64,000 nt of DNA from Streptomyces xantholiticus (GCF_014651015.1 NZ_BMWB01000028.1:19493-83492), one strand, 5' to 3'. Shown: positions 25,296 to 34,441, counted from the first letter of the stretch. The notes: generated from the sequence alone by a model not told the origin. Numbers and translations are program-made.

Positions 25296-26561
25296 ATGCG
25301 AGCCGCTTGCCGGTCTGTCATGTGCCTGACGGTCGCACTCGTCTTGAGCGGCCTCGCCGGGTGCTCCGACGGCAATTCCGGGGCGGGCGGCAAGACACCG
25401 GATGCAGGCCCTAAGGGCAAGTCCGAAACCAGTGCGAAGGCCTTCGACCCTCCGCTGAAGTTCGGCAAGGGCGTGAAGCTGGCGCGTGACGAGGACGTGA
25501 AGACCTGGGGATTCGCGCCGCTGGGCCCCAAGGTCTACGTGCGGACGGACAAGGGCCTCGATGCCTACGACACCGGATCCGGGCGCAAGCTCTGGTCGTC
25601 CGCCCTGGACCGGAAGAACCGTTACACCGGTACCGCGGGAGTCCCGGAAGACAACCGTCACATCCCCCCGGTGTTCGCGCAGCTGGGCGAACGTACGGAA
25701 GCGCTCTTCGCGTACACCGATTCCACGAAGGGCTCCGGCACAAACGTCGACCGGACCGATGTCTATCTGCGCGCTGTGGACACGGACAGCGGCAAGGTGT
25801 CCTGGACGACACGGTTGCCGGAGCCGACCGGCATGACCATCACCGACATGGAGCCGACCGTCGTCGGGGCGGAGAACGGAACAGCGGTCGTCGCGGCCTT
25901 TGCCTACCCTGACAACTCAACGGACAGCGACAGTGCTGTCACCTACGCCGTTGACCTGAGCACTCGTCAGGTGACGTGGAAGCAACAGGGCTTCGCGGCC
26001 GCCGCGGTCGACAGCGGTACCGTTGTCGGTGCACAGGTGCCTGACCGGGCGACATTCGGGCAACTCGGTGCCTGGCGCGCCGAGGAGGGTGACCTCGCTC
26101 GCGCAGGCCGTGCAGTCGCCGATGGGACGGTGCGCTGGAAGGACGAGGGCCACTCGTCCGTGGAGGTCGAACGCGTGGGAGGCGGCTTGTTCACCTCGGA
26201 ATCCGCGCTGTACGACATCCGTACGGGCAAGGCCATTGCTGGGGTCGCCGGCGCCTACCTGACGTGCGACTACGACCAGCAGTCGGTGGTTGTTTGCGCC
26301 AGCGACGGGACAGTGCGGGGGGTGGACACCAGCAGCCGCAAGGTGCTGTGGACCATCTCCGAGGAAGACACTTCTCGTAAGATGCCGACGATTCAGGCTG
26401 CTTGGCACGGTGCCGTCTACGCACATGCCGGCCCCGACTATGTCGTCCTTGATGCCAAGACGGGGAAGGATCGCAAGACCTTCAGCGGCCCGCATCTGTT
26501 CCTGGTCAACGAGTACGCCGGAATGGATCTTGACATGGTCGCCTATCCAGCCACCGGCTGA
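25296..26561 (+). CDS. Lipoprotein with PQQ-like beta-propeller
   Basis: A 421-residue lipoprotein. The signal peptide ends in the lipobox LAGC (Cys about residue 26), followed by a flexible Gly/Ser/Lys linker. Repeats such as KVYVRTDKGLDAYDTGSGRK, VDTDSGKVSWTTRLPEP, VDLSTRQVTWKQQGF and DTSSRKVLWTISEED have the PQQ/BamB-type blade pattern (D..tGk..W), so it is probably a beta-propeller anchored outside the cell, without the PQQ cofactor site. Role unknown; likely binding or scaffold. ATG 25296 follows GGAGAGG. Confidence 0.82.
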   Translation: MRAACRSVMCLTVALVLSGLAGCSDGNSGAGGKTPDAGPKGKSETSAKAFDPPLKFGKGVKLARDEDVKTWGFAPLGPKVYVRTDKGLDAYDTGSGRKLWSSALDRKNRYTGTAGVPEDNRHIPPVFAQLGERTEALFAYTDSTKGSGTNVDRTDVYLRAVDTDSGKVSWTTRLPEPTGMTITDMEPTVVGAENGTAVVAAFAYPDNSTDSDSAVTYAVDLSTRQVTWKQQGFAAAAVDSGTVVGAQVPDRATFGQLGAWRAEEGDLARAGRAVADGTVRWKDEGHSSVEVERVGGGLFTSESALYDIRTGKAIAGVAGAYLTCDYDQQSVVVCASDGTVRGVDTSSRKVLWTISEEDTSRKMPTIQAAWHGAVYAHAGPDYVVLDAKTGKDRKTFSGPHLFLVNEYAGMDLDMVAYPATG

Positions 26562-27199
26562 TCCGTCGAATCCTCGGTGGCAGTGGGCGGCGACTTTGTC
26601 GAGCGTCTCGTCGGCGGTCTTGGTCCGGACGAAGGCCGGTTGTACAGGTGACCGTTGGTCACGATCTCGGGGGCGAAGAGCCTTCGGAGGTCGTGCGGGG
26701 GTGAACTTGGTGCCGGCGAACGCCGCGTTCGACTCGGCGATCTCCTAGCGGATGCGGGCGAGCATGTTCAGGACCGTCCCCGGCAGGACGGACCGGCGGG
26801 TGCCCATCTGCCGCTGCCGGCCGCCTAGACGGGCCCGCAGCGTCCAGCACCTGAGCGTCTTGGGGTCATCGTTCATTCCGATCCCACTCGCCACGGTCGG
26901 ACAGACTTCGACAGCACACAGCGCAAGCATCGGGCCGGCACCTGTCCGAGGTGTATGCGCTGGACGACAAGGCCCTCAAACCCTTGGCTTCGCTCTCGGC
27001 CGCCGGCTCGCCACCAAGCGCTCGAACGCTGACCAACTCACCCCCGGCGGCGGACAGGGACTGCATGAGCTCGATCCGACCAGCCGCAGCAAGATTCCAG
27101 AGGGGCGGTCAGCATCTGCGATGCCACCATGACAGCTCCGGACCTGTCTGTTCGTGAGGCGTTCGTCTGAGGTGCAACCCGCCGCGGGGCGCGGCGACG
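26562..27199. other. Intergenic region with probable IS630-like remnant
   Basis: The minus strand near 26580-26640 reads QPAFVRTKTADETLDKVAAH, which resembles the C-terminal end of IS630-type transposases (KTADEIL). The rest (26650-27199) has frames with no recognisable protein. Confidence 0.4.
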
Positions 27200-27721
27200 C
27201 TACGGCTGGTCGCTGACGCGGCCGAGCGCGCGCAGGACCTGCCACCAAGGGTCGGTGCTGTCCGCTCCGGTGACGCGGGTGTAGCCGGGGCCGAAGACGC
27301 ACTCCAGCAGGAACGAGTCCATGTCGTCGCCCCACTGCTCGAAGTCGGTGCTGTGCGACCACATGACACCGCGATCCGGGAAGCCCCAGATCGTGCCGTC
27401 CTCGCGACGCATGAACAGCGGGTCGTCGCTGACCTTGCCGATGCAGAACCAGTCCTGCTCCCCGAGCGGGACCGGCGCGTCCGGAAGGGTGTCGGCGTAG
27501 AACTGCGACTTCGGGGCCGCCTTTCCGCTGAACAGGGCGATGAGCCCGAAGTTGGCCCCGTCGGCGTCCCTGAGGAAGTCCTGGTAGGGGGCGGGAATGG
27601 AGGGGGCCGGGATCTTGCCGCCGAGACCCTGGGGGACCTGGTTCATCATCTCCCACTCCATCTCCTGGGGGAGAAGGTCGCGGGCAGCGGCGAGCAGGCT
27701 CCGTACTTCGTTGCCGGGCAC
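27200..27721 (-). CDS. SMI1/KNR4 (SUKH) family protein
   Basis: A 173-residue soluble protein with the SUKH fold: PSIPAPYQDFLRDADGANFG is the family's central (P..y..fl...nG) motif, followed by WFCIGKVSDDPLFMRREDG, GFPDRGVMWSHSTDFEQWG and a C-terminal MDSFLLECVFGPGY. In bacteria such proteins are often immunity factors to secreted toxins; no adjacent toxin is seen. GTG 27721 is used, with GAAGGA upstream. Confidence 0.78.
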   Translation of the reverse strand: MPGNEVRSLLAAARDLLPQEMEWEMMNQVPQGLGGKIPAPSIPAPYQDFLRDADGANFGLIALFSGKAAPKSQFYADTLPDAPVPLGEQDWFCIGKVSDDPLFMRREDGTIWGFPDRGVMWSHSTDFEQWGDDMDSFLLECVFGPGYTRVTGADSTDPWWQVLRALGRVSDQP

Positions 27722-27815
27722 TGTGGTGTTCCTTCGATCTTGATTCTCAGCGGAGTGTAATCGGTGAGCCGCTGCAGGGCATCGGCCACTCATCCAGGAC
27801 TCTTGGGCAGACGCG

Positions 27816-28763
27816 TCATGCGGCACCGTCGGATAGCCGGATGGGAACGCCGGTGAGCTTCTCGGACAGCTCCCACAGCCGGCGGGCGGTGGTGGTGTCA
27901 CGGATGGCGCGCTCCTGGTTGCGCAGGACGGGCTCGCCGTGTAGCTGGAGTGGCCCGTCGGGCACGACGTACGCTCCGCCGGGCAGGTCAGGGACGGTCG
28001 CGGCGTACAGGGAGGTCTTGGCGCCTTCGGGGGTCGGGCGGAAGGCGACGCGGACCAGCATCCGGGTCAACGCTCCATAGAGTCGACCTCGGTTGCCGTT
28101 GGCGCCGCCGGTGAGAACGTTGGTGCGGGTGAGGCCGGGGGCGACGCCCATGCTGCGCAGCCTCAGGCCGGCGGCGTCGGCTCGGCGTTGCAGTTCGGTG
28201 GCGAAGTAGAGGTTGGCGCGCTTGGACTGCAAGTAGGCGAACATGGCGCGATAGCGGCCTTCGGCGTTGAGGTTGTCCAGGTCGAAGCGGGCGAACCGTT
28301 GGCCTTCGCTGCTGACGGTGACCACCCGCGGATCGGGCGAGGCGAGCAGATGGGGCAGCATCAGCCCGGTCAGGGCGAAGGTGCCCAGGTGGTTGATCCC
28401 GAACTGCGACTCGAAGCCATCGGCGGTCCGGGCAAACGGCACCATCGCCACGCCGGCGTTGTTGACCAGCAGATCGAGCCGGTCATGGTCCCAGCCGTCG
28501 GCGAAGGCGCGTATGGAGGCAAGATCGGCCAGGTCGAGGAGGCGCACCTCGGCACGGGCGCCGGGTTCCTGGGCGAACAGCCGATCCAGGGCGGCCTGCC
28601 CCCGTTGGCGACTGCGGCAGGCCAGCACGACATGGGCGCCCCGGCGAGCGAGTGCCTCTGCTGTCACCTGTCCGATGCCGCTGTTGGCTCCGGTCACCAC
28701 TGCCAGGCGGCCGGATTGGTCGGGGATGGAGTTGAGGGTCCAAGTACGGGAAGCGCTGGGCAT
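27816..28763 (-). CDS. Short-chain dehydrogenase/reductase
   Basis: A 315-residue SDR oxidoreductase of the retinol-dehydrogenase/protochlorophyllide-reductase-like group. Cofactor motif VVTGANSGIGQVTAEALARR, NNAG, catalytic Ser region VVTVSSEGQ and YLQSK (Tyr and Lys) are all present. It uses NAD(P)H; substrate unknown. ATG 28763 follows AGAAGGAAGG. It is divergent from a TetR gene, with two palindromic operators between, so it is probably repressed by that regulator and induced by a toxic small molecule. Confidence 0.88.
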   Translation of the reverse strand: MPSASRTWTLNSIPDQSGRLAVVTGANSGIGQVTAEALARRGAHVVLACRSRQRGQAALDRLFAQEPGARAEVRLLDLADLASIRAFADGWDHDRLDLLVNNAGVAMVPFARTADGFESQFGINHLGTFALTGLMLPHLLASPDPRVVTVSSEGQRFARFDLDNLNAEGRYRAMFAYLQSKRANLYFATELQRRADAAGLRLRSMGVAPGLTRTNVLTGGANGNRGRLYGALTRMLVRVAFRPTPEGAKTSLYAATVPDLPGGAYVVPDGPLQLHGEPVLRNQERAIRDTTTARRLWELSEKLTGVPIRLSDGAA

Positions 28764-28822
28764 GGCCTTCCTTCTCCTAGGTTGAGGGCGTCCGGCGCGC
28801 AGCTGGACGGGAACCCTCTCAA

Positions 28823-28839
28823 TGCAACTTCTAGTTGCG
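28823..28839. promoter_or_regulatory. TetR operator 1
   Basis: TGCAACTTCTAGTTGCG is an inverted repeat (GCAACT..AGTTGC). It matches the reverse complement of the site at 28874 at 16 of 17 positions. The centres are 51 bp apart, about five helical turns. Confidence 0.75.
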
Positions 28840-28873
28840 ATAGGCTGGAGCCTGACACGTGAATGCCCACTAA

Positions 28874-28890
28874 CGCAACTAGGAGTTGCA
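28874..28890. promoter_or_regulatory. TetR operator 2
   Basis: CGCAACTAGGAGTTGCA abuts the TetR start codon, so binding there would block TetR expression; see operator 1. Confidence 0.75.
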
Positions 28891-29544
28891 ATGGAGTCGG
28901 GTTCCTCCGGACCCACCCGCCCGGTCGGGCGCGGCCGCAAGGCACAGGCGGCGGTGCGCGCCGCCACCCTCGCCGAGTTGCTGGACCGGGGATATGCCGA
29001 GCTGACCGTCGAGGGTGTGGCCCAGCGGGCCGGGGTGCACAAAACGACGGTCTACCGGCGCTGGAAGGATCGCGCGAGCCTGGTCGTGGACGCGCTTGCC
29101 GAGCACTTCGCCGCCGACATCCCAACTCCGGACACCGGAGCCATCGAGACCGACCTGCGGGCGCTCGCGCGGGCGCTGGCGCAAAGCATGACAGGCCCGG
29201 TGGGCAGGGCGGTGCAGACCGCGATGTACTCCGACGCAGGTCGGCTGCCGGAGATCGCCGAGGCGCGACGGCGGGTCTTCGCCGACCGGTTCCGGCGGGC
29301 CGAGCCCGTGATCACCCGCGCCATCGAGCGAGGCGAACTCCCGGCGGAGACTGATCCGGTCGAGCTGCTCAAAACGCTGGCCGCACCGATCTACTTCCGG
29401 TTGTTGGTCAGCGCCGATCCGATCGAGGAGGCCACCGCCGACCAGGCCGTGCGGATCACGCTCGCCGCCGCCCGCGCCGGCGCCCTGGTACAGGGCTCCG
29501 CCGTAGCCGTCAAGGCGGCCGGAGCGGATGCCGACCAGCCATGA
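28891..29544 (+). CDS. TetR-family regulator (autorepressor of SDR gene)
   Basis: A 217-residue TetR protein: the N-terminal helix-turn-helix reads LTVEGVAQRAGVHKTTVYRR and WKDRASLVVDALAEH; the C-terminal ligand domain has LRALARALAQSMTG and the TetR_C_11-like PVELLKTLAAPIYFRLLVSA. ATG 28891 is chosen because operator 2 ends exactly at it and the upstream frame would overlap the operators. Divergent from the SDR gene it likely represses. Confidence 0.85.
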   Translation: MESGSSGPTRPVGRGRKAQAAVRAATLAELLDRGYAELTVEGVAQRAGVHKTTVYRRWKDRASLVVDALAEHFAADIPTPDTGAIETDLRALARALAQSMTGPVGRAVQTAMYSDAGRLPEIAEARRRVFADRFRRAEPVITRAIERGELPAETDPVELLKTLAAPIYFRLLVSADPIEEATADQAVRITLAAARAGALVQGSAVAVKAAGADADQP

Positions 29545-29654
29545 AGCGTGGCGTGCTTGCCCCTGCAGTGCCGCCGGAAGGATGTCCGGACCGGTAGTCA
29601 CGCACATGCCCACGCGCGCACACTTCGCCGGGTCGCGGTCAGCGCAAGCCGGAC

Positions 29655-29912
29655 AATGGGCCGTGCCGGAGCTGCTGTTGCCGAAGGCCAAGAAGCCGGA
29701 CGGCCACGGATGTGGACCCGGCGGCAGCTGATGAGCGGCATACGTTCCCGGGGCCGTACCGGCATCCCACGGCGGGACATGCCGGATGAGTACGGGCCGT
29801 GGGTCGGGCGTACGACCTGTTCCGCCGCTGTCAGCGCAACGGCACCTGGCAGCGCATCTTCACCGAACTCCAAACCCGGGCCGACGGGCAGCGGATGCAG
29901 GCTTCTGCGAAC
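29655..29912 (+). pseudogene. IS5-family transposase N-terminal relic
   Basis: Frames in sequence read LLPKAKKP, RPRMWTRRQLMSGIRSRGRT, DMPDEYGPW, then after a shift AYDLFRRCQRNGTWQRIFTE and LQTRADG, the N-terminal domain order of IS5-type (IS1647-like) transposases. It is cut off by the TetR gene at 29916. Confidence 0.75.
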
Positions 29913-29915
29913 TGG

Positions 29916-30599
29916 CTAGGCGCTCGCGGTCTCGTCCGGGTGGAGGGCGTCGAGGATGAGGGTGAGGCCGAACGTGAACTCGTCGGCGTAGTCGTAGCCG
30001 GGCTTGAGGGCGTGCTCGGTGGCGAGCTCGGTGAGGTGGGGGTAGGCGTCGGCGGGCATCTCGCGCAGGATGGCGCCCGCGACCTCGTCCAGCTCCGCCG
30101 AGTTGCTGAACGGCAGGCTCAGCTCCTGGATCACGAAGCCGTACAGGTAACTGTCGATCAGCGAGAAGGCGTGCGCGGCCATCGGGACGGAGAAACCTCC
30201 GGCGCGCAACGCGCCGATCACGGCGTCGTGGTGGCCCAGGGTCGCCGGGCCGGGCCGGGTGCGGGAGTCCATCAGTGCGACGGCCCAGGGATGGCGCCTG
30301 AGCACGGCACGGGCGGAGACCGCACGCCGGCGCATGGCGCTCTTCCAGTCCGTGTCGTGCGGCGGCAGGTCGATCTCACCGAATACCGCGTCCACCATGC
30401 CGTCGAGGATGTCCTCCCTGCCCGCGACATGGTGGTAGAGGGACATCGCCTCGACACCCAGCGGTTCGGCGATGGCCCGCATGGTGAGCGCAGCCGACCC
30501 CTTCTCGTCCGCCAGCGTCACCGCCGCGCGAATCACGCGCTCGCGACTGAGCGGCGTACGCGCCGAAGACCTGCGCCGACCTCTGCTTCCCTCGGGCAT
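29916..30599 (-). CDS. TetR-family regulator (TetR_C_1 type)
   Basis: A 227-residue regulator resembling the tetracycline repressor: HTH region RERVIRAAVTLADEKGSAAL, MRAIAEPLGVEAMSLYHHV, and a TetR_C_1-type ligand domain with RRHPWAVALMDSRTRPGP and FSLIDSYLYGFVIQELSLPF. The ATG is preceded by GGAGGGCAG on the minus strand. It is divergent from an NAD(P)-binding protein gene and has two CCTTA-N5-TAAGG sites in the 91-bp gap, so it is probably an autorepressor that also controls that gene. Confidence 0.85.
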   Translation of the reverse strand: MPEGSRGRRRSSARTPLSRERVIRAAVTLADEKGSAALTMRAIAEPLGVEAMSLYHHVAGREDILDGMVDAVFGEIDLPPHDTDWKSAMRRRAVSARAVLRRHPWAVALMDSRTRPGPATLGHHDAVIGALRAGGFSVPMAAHAFSLIDSYLYGFVIQELSLPFSNSAELDEVAGAILREMPADAYPHLTELATEHALKPGYDYADEFTFGLTLILDALHPDETASA

Positions 30600-30625
30600 C
30601 TGCCCTCCTTCTCACTCCTTGACCA

Positions 30626-30663
30626 CCTTACAAGATAAGGCTAGCTTGCCTTACAGCATAAGG
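30626..30663. promoter_or_regulatory. Pair of TetR-type operators
   Basis: CCTTACAAGATAAGG (30626-30640) and CCTTACAGCATAAGG (30649-30663) are both CCTTA-N5-TAAGG palindromes, 23 bp centre to centre, in the divergent gap between the TetR and NAD(P)-binding protein genes. Confidence 0.75.
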
Positions 30664-30690
30664 TGGAAACTTCGGCGAAGGGGCCGCGCC

Positions 30691-31407
30691 ATGGGCACGG
30701 AGTGTGTGAGGAAGGTCTGCATCGTCGGGGCTTCGGGGAAGCTCGGGCAGTACATGGTCCGGCACGCGCTGGAACGCGGCTACGAGGTGGTCGGCGTGTG
30801 CCGGGAGCGCAGCGTGCCGAAGCTGGCCGCGTTCGAAGGCCGGATGACGGTCGTCCCCGGACACACGAACGACCCGGAGGTGATCCGGCGAGCGGTCGCC
30901 GGGTGCGACGGGGTGCTGACGGTGCTGGCGCCCTGGGGCGTCAAGCAGTACGCGTCGGGCACGGCGCAAGCGGTGCTAGACCACGCCCGGCCGGGCGCAC
31001 GCCTGGTCTTCTCCTGCGGCTGGCACATCACACGCGACGGCAAGGACATGTACTCACGGACGTTCCTGGCGGCCGTCCGGGTCGCCGCCGTGCTGGCCAA
31101 GCTGGTGCGCGCCGTCGAGATCGACGACCAGGTGGAGGCGTGCCGCCGCGTGTTCGCCAGCGACACCCGGTGGACCGTGGTGCGCGGCAGCACCCTGGAG
31201 GAGGGCGAGAGCCAGGGCCTGCCCGTATGGAGCCGGCACGTGGGCGACCCGCTACTGGCCAGCAACCTGACGCGCCGGGTGGACTTCGCGCTGTTCATGG
31301 TGGAAGCCCTCACCGACGACGCGCTCGTCCAGGAGGCCCCGGCGATCGTCGGCTGCCGCACTCCCAGCGCCCTCGCCCACACCGGCGGCCCCCACGACCA
31401 CGCCTGA
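30691..31407 (+). CDS. NAD(P)-binding (NmrA/atypical SDR) protein
   Basis: A 238-residue Rossmann-fold protein: KVCIVGASGKLGQYMVRHAL is the atypical SDR/NmrA cofactor motif (GASGKLG), followed by GHTNDPEVIRRAVAGCDGVL and a C-terminal RWTVVRGSTLEEG region typical of NAD(P)H-binding redox sensors or reductases that lack the YxxxK of classic SDRs. Substrate unknown. ATG 30691 follows GAAGGGG. Expression is probably controlled by the divergent TetR. Confidence 0.82.
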   Translation: MGTECVRKVCIVGASGKLGQYMVRHALERGYEVVGVCRERSVPKLAAFEGRMTVVPGHTNDPEVIRRAVAGCDGVLTVLAPWGVKQYASGTAQAVLDHARPGARLVFSCGWHITRDGKDMYSRTFLAAVRVAAVLAKLVRAVEIDDQVEACRRVFASDTRWTVVRGSTLEEGESQGLPVWSRHVGDPLLASNLTRRVDFALFMVEALTDDALVQEAPAIVGCRTPSALAHTGGPHDHA

Positions 31408-31424
31408 GGACTGCCCCCTCCGGT

Positions 31425-31663
31425 CGAACGTGCCGTCGGCGGAACCCGGTGTGCGGGCTCGCCCAGGAGCCGTACCGCTCCGGCACATCCCGCCAGGCCG
31501 TCCCGGCTCGGAACCTCCACACGATCCCGTTGAGCATCGTCCGGTCATCCAGCCGTGGCCGCCCCATCGACGTCCGGGGCAGCAACGGCCGCACGACGTT
31601 CCATTCGGCGTCGGACAGTTCATGGCGACCCCGCCCATCCGTGCCTGGCAACAGCGGCGCCAT
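31425..31663 (-). pseudogene. IS5-family transposase N-terminal relic
   Basis: Minus-strand reading: LSDAEWNVVRPLLPRTSMGR, then DDRTMLNGIVWRFRAGTAWR and DVPERYGSW, the standard N-terminus of an IS5-type transposase. Only the first ~65 residues remain before the frame becomes arginine-rich and unrelated. Confidence 0.78.
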
Positions 31664-31708
31664 CCGATCCCACCCCTCTCCGTCAACTCACCGCGACCCA
31701 CCACAAGA

Positions 31709-32038
31709 TCAATGATCAGAGTTGTCGCGGCCGGGATCGCGCGAGAGGTCCGGTATGAAGAGGCTCAACCGGTAGGTGGTCGGGTGGGTCAAACGTCCAC
31801 AAAGGGTGTCGATCCGAGTCATCGCCCAGTCGGTTTGCTCCGTCCCAGCACGCAGACGGCGCAGGTGAGCATGCCACTTGGACTCGTCATGGGTCTCGAA
31901 GATCACCTGCCAGCGACCCGCGCCCGGACCCGTACGAAGGGCAGCCTGTTGTCCCGCGTCCTGCCGCTGACGTTTCCTCTTCCGCTGTCCTGGCACCAGC
32001 CAAGCATCGCTGGCCTGACGCCACCGCAGCAAGGCCAT
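31709..32038 (-). CDS. Hypothetical protein
   Basis: 109 residues from ATG 32038; highly basic (RKRKRQRQ) then WQVIFETHDESKWHAHLRRL, TDWAMTRIDTLCGRLTHPTT and YRLSLFIPDL. It reads like a real short protein but has no recognisable domain and only a weak ribosome-binding site. It may be passenger or remnant sequence of a mobile element, since IS relics flank it. Confidence 0.4.
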   Translation of the reverse strand: MALLRWRQASDAWLVPGQRKRKRQRQDAGQQAALRTGPGAGRWQVIFETHDESKWHAHLRRLRAGTEQTDWAMTRIDTLCGRLTHPTTYRLSLFIPDLSRDPGRDNSDH

Positions 32039-32282
32039 TGATCCGAGTCACGGGGCCACCCGTCGTTGGTGATTATTCGTCAGACAGAACCCGAGTCGGT
32101 GTCCGAGGCGCTGGACCGACTGCGGCCGGAGCTCCGACCTGGAGCCACGAACTGCGCTCGTGGCTCCAGGAGTCCCATGGAACGGTAGGACTCCAGAAGG
32201 AACCGCGATCGGCCGAATGCCGTCTGTTCACGGGTGCGTGAACGCCAATAGCCTGTGCGACCTTCGCGTTCTGGGGGGTCTC

Positions 32283-33332
32283 GTGAACGGTCTCCGTGCG
32301 GTCATCGTCTGCCTTGTGATCGCGTGTGTCGCGGTGGCGTCACCGGCCGCTGCTGTGACGCCGAGCTGGTCGGCGCTGCCGGTGCCGGCGGCAGACCCGC
32401 CGGTGACCGTGTCCGATCTAGCCGCCCGCGGGCCGGGCGAGGCGTGGGCGACTGGGTACGAGCACGCCGCCGATGGACTGCGGCCGATGTTGCACCGGTG
32501 GGACGGCACCGCGTGGAGCCGGGACACCACCTTCCCCGGCGCCGGTGGGCCGGGCTTGCTCGGCAAGGTGCAGTTCGTCGGCGAGGAGGTGTGGATCTTC
32601 CACAACCGCGTGGGGGTGGGGGAGATCCTGCGGCGGTCGGCGGGAGGGTGGAGTGCCGTCCCGCTGCCGCAAACCCTGTGGACCTACCAGGACTTCACCG
32701 CGGTACCGGGTGCCGCCTGGGTGGTGGGTGAGGACGACACCGGGCTGAAGGTGTTGCACTACGACGGTTCCGGCTGGACCACACAGTCCACCCCGGACGA
32801 TGTGCTGTTCCTGATGGGGATCACCGCGCGTACTGCCACCGACGCCTGGGCTTGGGCGGACACCAGCACCGGGACCACCGTCCTGCGCTGGGACGGCACG
32901 GTGTGGCGGGACGCGAAGGTGTCGCTGCCGCCGAACAGCAACGTGCACACGATCACGCTCGAACCGTCCGGCCGGGTCACGATCGGCGGCAGCCAGTACA
33001 CCGACGGCGTGGCCCGCACCTACCTGATGACCCGGAACGGGCACGCCTGGCGCACCAGCTACCCACCGCTGGGCGAGACCTACACCGAGGCCATGGTGCG
33101 CGGCCCGGACGGCGCGCTGTGGCTGCCGGTGCGCAGCGACCGCGCGTACCAGTCGAAGTACGCACGGGTGGACGGCTTGCGCACCACCTTCTCCTACGGC
33201 CCAAAGCGCACGAACGCGATCGATGTCAAACCGCGTGCACTGGCGAAGGCCGGGTTCTCACTGATGTCCTTCGGGACCGTCGAGATCTACGGCTCGAAGC
33301 CAAATCTGATGAGCGAGTGGCTGGGAGGCTGA
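32283..33332 (+). CDS. Secreted beta-propeller protein, copy A
   Basis: A 349-residue exported protein. A signal peptide (VNGLRAVIVCLVIACVAVAS, cleavage after AAA) precedes repeating blades with the signature (H/R)WDGTxW: LHRWDGTAWSRDTTF, HYDGSGWTTQST, LRWDGTVWRDAKVSL. Each unit is about 45-50 residues, like the WD-type repeats of extracellular propellers. No catalytic motif is seen. GTG 32283 is preceded by TGGGGGG. The next gene starts 3 bp after its stop codon and encodes a paralogue, so both come from a duplication in one operon. Confidence 0.75.
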   Translation: MNGLRAVIVCLVIACVAVASPAAAVTPSWSALPVPAADPPVTVSDLAARGPGEAWATGYEHAADGLRPMLHRWDGTAWSRDTTFPGAGGPGLLGKVQFVGEEVWIFHNRVGVGEILRRSAGGWSAVPLPQTLWTYQDFTAVPGAAWVVGEDDTGLKVLHYDGSGWTTQSTPDDVLFLMGITARTATDAWAWADTSTGTTVLRWDGTVWRDAKVSLPPNSNVHTITLEPSGRVTIGGSQYTDGVARTYLMTRNGHAWRTSYPPLGETYTEAMVRGPDGALWLPVRSDRAYQSKYARVDGLRTTFSYGPKRTNAIDVKPRALAKAGFSLMSFGTVEIYGSKPNLMSEWLGG

Positions 33333-33334
33333 CC

Positions 33335-34435
33335 ATGGCACGCCGACTTCTCGTCGCGGCCCTCGCTGTCGCCATGACCCTCATGCCCTCGGCCGCGGCG
33401 GAAACCCCGTCCTGGCAACCTGTTCGGGTCCCGGCACAGGTACGCCCACAGGCCGGGCTGAACGAGGCCGTGGCGTTCGGGCCGGACCGTGCGTGGGCGG
33501 TGGGTGCCGACGCCGTCGGACGCGAGGCGCCCGGTTTCCCGCTGGTGCTGCGCTGGGACGGAACCGCGTGGCAGCGTCAGAGTCTGCCCGGGATCGGCTG
33601 GCAGGGAGAGCTGCTGTCCGTCGCCGCGACCTCACCGACCGCGGTCTGGGCGGTCGGCCGCGACTCTGCGGGCGGCGCCCGACTGCTCCGCTTCGACGGC
33701 ATGGCCTGGTACGAGAGCCGGCCGCCGCGCGGTGTCGTGTTGACCAAAGTCGTCGCCGGCGGCGGTGAGACCTGGCTGATTGGTTCGCGGGACGGCGCGC
33801 AGGTATTGCTTCGCAGGGACGGGCGCGGCTGGCGGGACGTGCCGGTGCCGCCCGGATCCGTGTACGGCCTGCACATCTTGGCGGCCAACGACGTCTGGGC
33901 GGCGGGCGCCACCGACTCGGGTGCGGCGGTGTCGCACTGGAACGGGCAGGTGTGGCAGCAGACGATCGTTGACGGGTTCCCGCGGTCGACCGTGAGGAGT
34001 GTGCTGGTGGTCTCGCCGACTGAGGTGTGGGCGGGTGGCACGGCGGGGTTCGTCGGCGGCCCGCCGGGCCGACCGGTTCCGCCACTGCTGGTCCGCTGGG
34101 ACGGTCATGCGTGGAGCCGGGTGACCGTGCCCACCGACTTCGGCTCGATCAGCTCACTGGCGCCCTCCACGTCCGGCGCGCTGGCCTGGGTATCGGTGGC
34201 CCGTTCTCAGAAGTGGGGCCCGCCGGGCAGCCGTCCGCCGTTTGTCCCGGGGCCGGACTTCCTTGCCTGGAACGGACAGTCGTTCACCGAGTACGGCGAA
34301 CCGGCGGTGGCCGGGGAGGGTGACTCCTGGGTGCTGCGGCTGGCGCCGGTGCCGGGCACGGCGACGGTGTGGTCGGTCGGCCGCGCCGACGGCCCCGAGG
34401 GCACCTTCGCCCCCCGCATCCTGCGATTCGGCTGA
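33335..34435 (+). CDS. Secreted beta-propeller protein, copy B
   Basis: A 366-residue paralogue of the preceding protein. Signal peptide LLVAALAVAMTLMPSAAA; mature blades with LRWDGTAWQRQSLPG, LRFDGMAWYESRPP, SHWNGQVWQQTI and VRWDGHAWSRVTVP, and DxxAVG linkers (DRAWAVGADA, TAVWAVGRDS). Probably a six-bladed propeller that binds a surface polymer or protein. ATG 33335 has GGAGG 6 nt upstream. Convergent with the Ser/Thr kinase gene, with a weak hairpin between. Confidence 0.78.
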   Translation: MARRLLVAALAVAMTLMPSAAAETPSWQPVRVPAQVRPQAGLNEAVAFGPDRAWAVGADAVGREAPGFPLVLRWDGTAWQRQSLPGIGWQGELLSVAATSPTAVWAVGRDSAGGARLLRFDGMAWYESRPPRGVVLTKVVAGGGETWLIGSRDGAQVLLRRDGRGWRDVPVPPGSVYGLHILAANDVWAAGATDSGAAVSHWNGQVWQQTIVDGFPRSTVRSVLVVSPTEVWAGGTAGFVGGPPGRPVPPLLVRWDGHAWSRVTVPTDFGSISSLAPSTSGALAWVSVARSQKWGPPGSRPPFVPGPDFLAWNGQSFTEYGEPAVAGEGDSWVLRLAPVPGTATVWSVGRADGPEGTFAPRILRFG

Positions 34436-34441
34436 GAAGAC

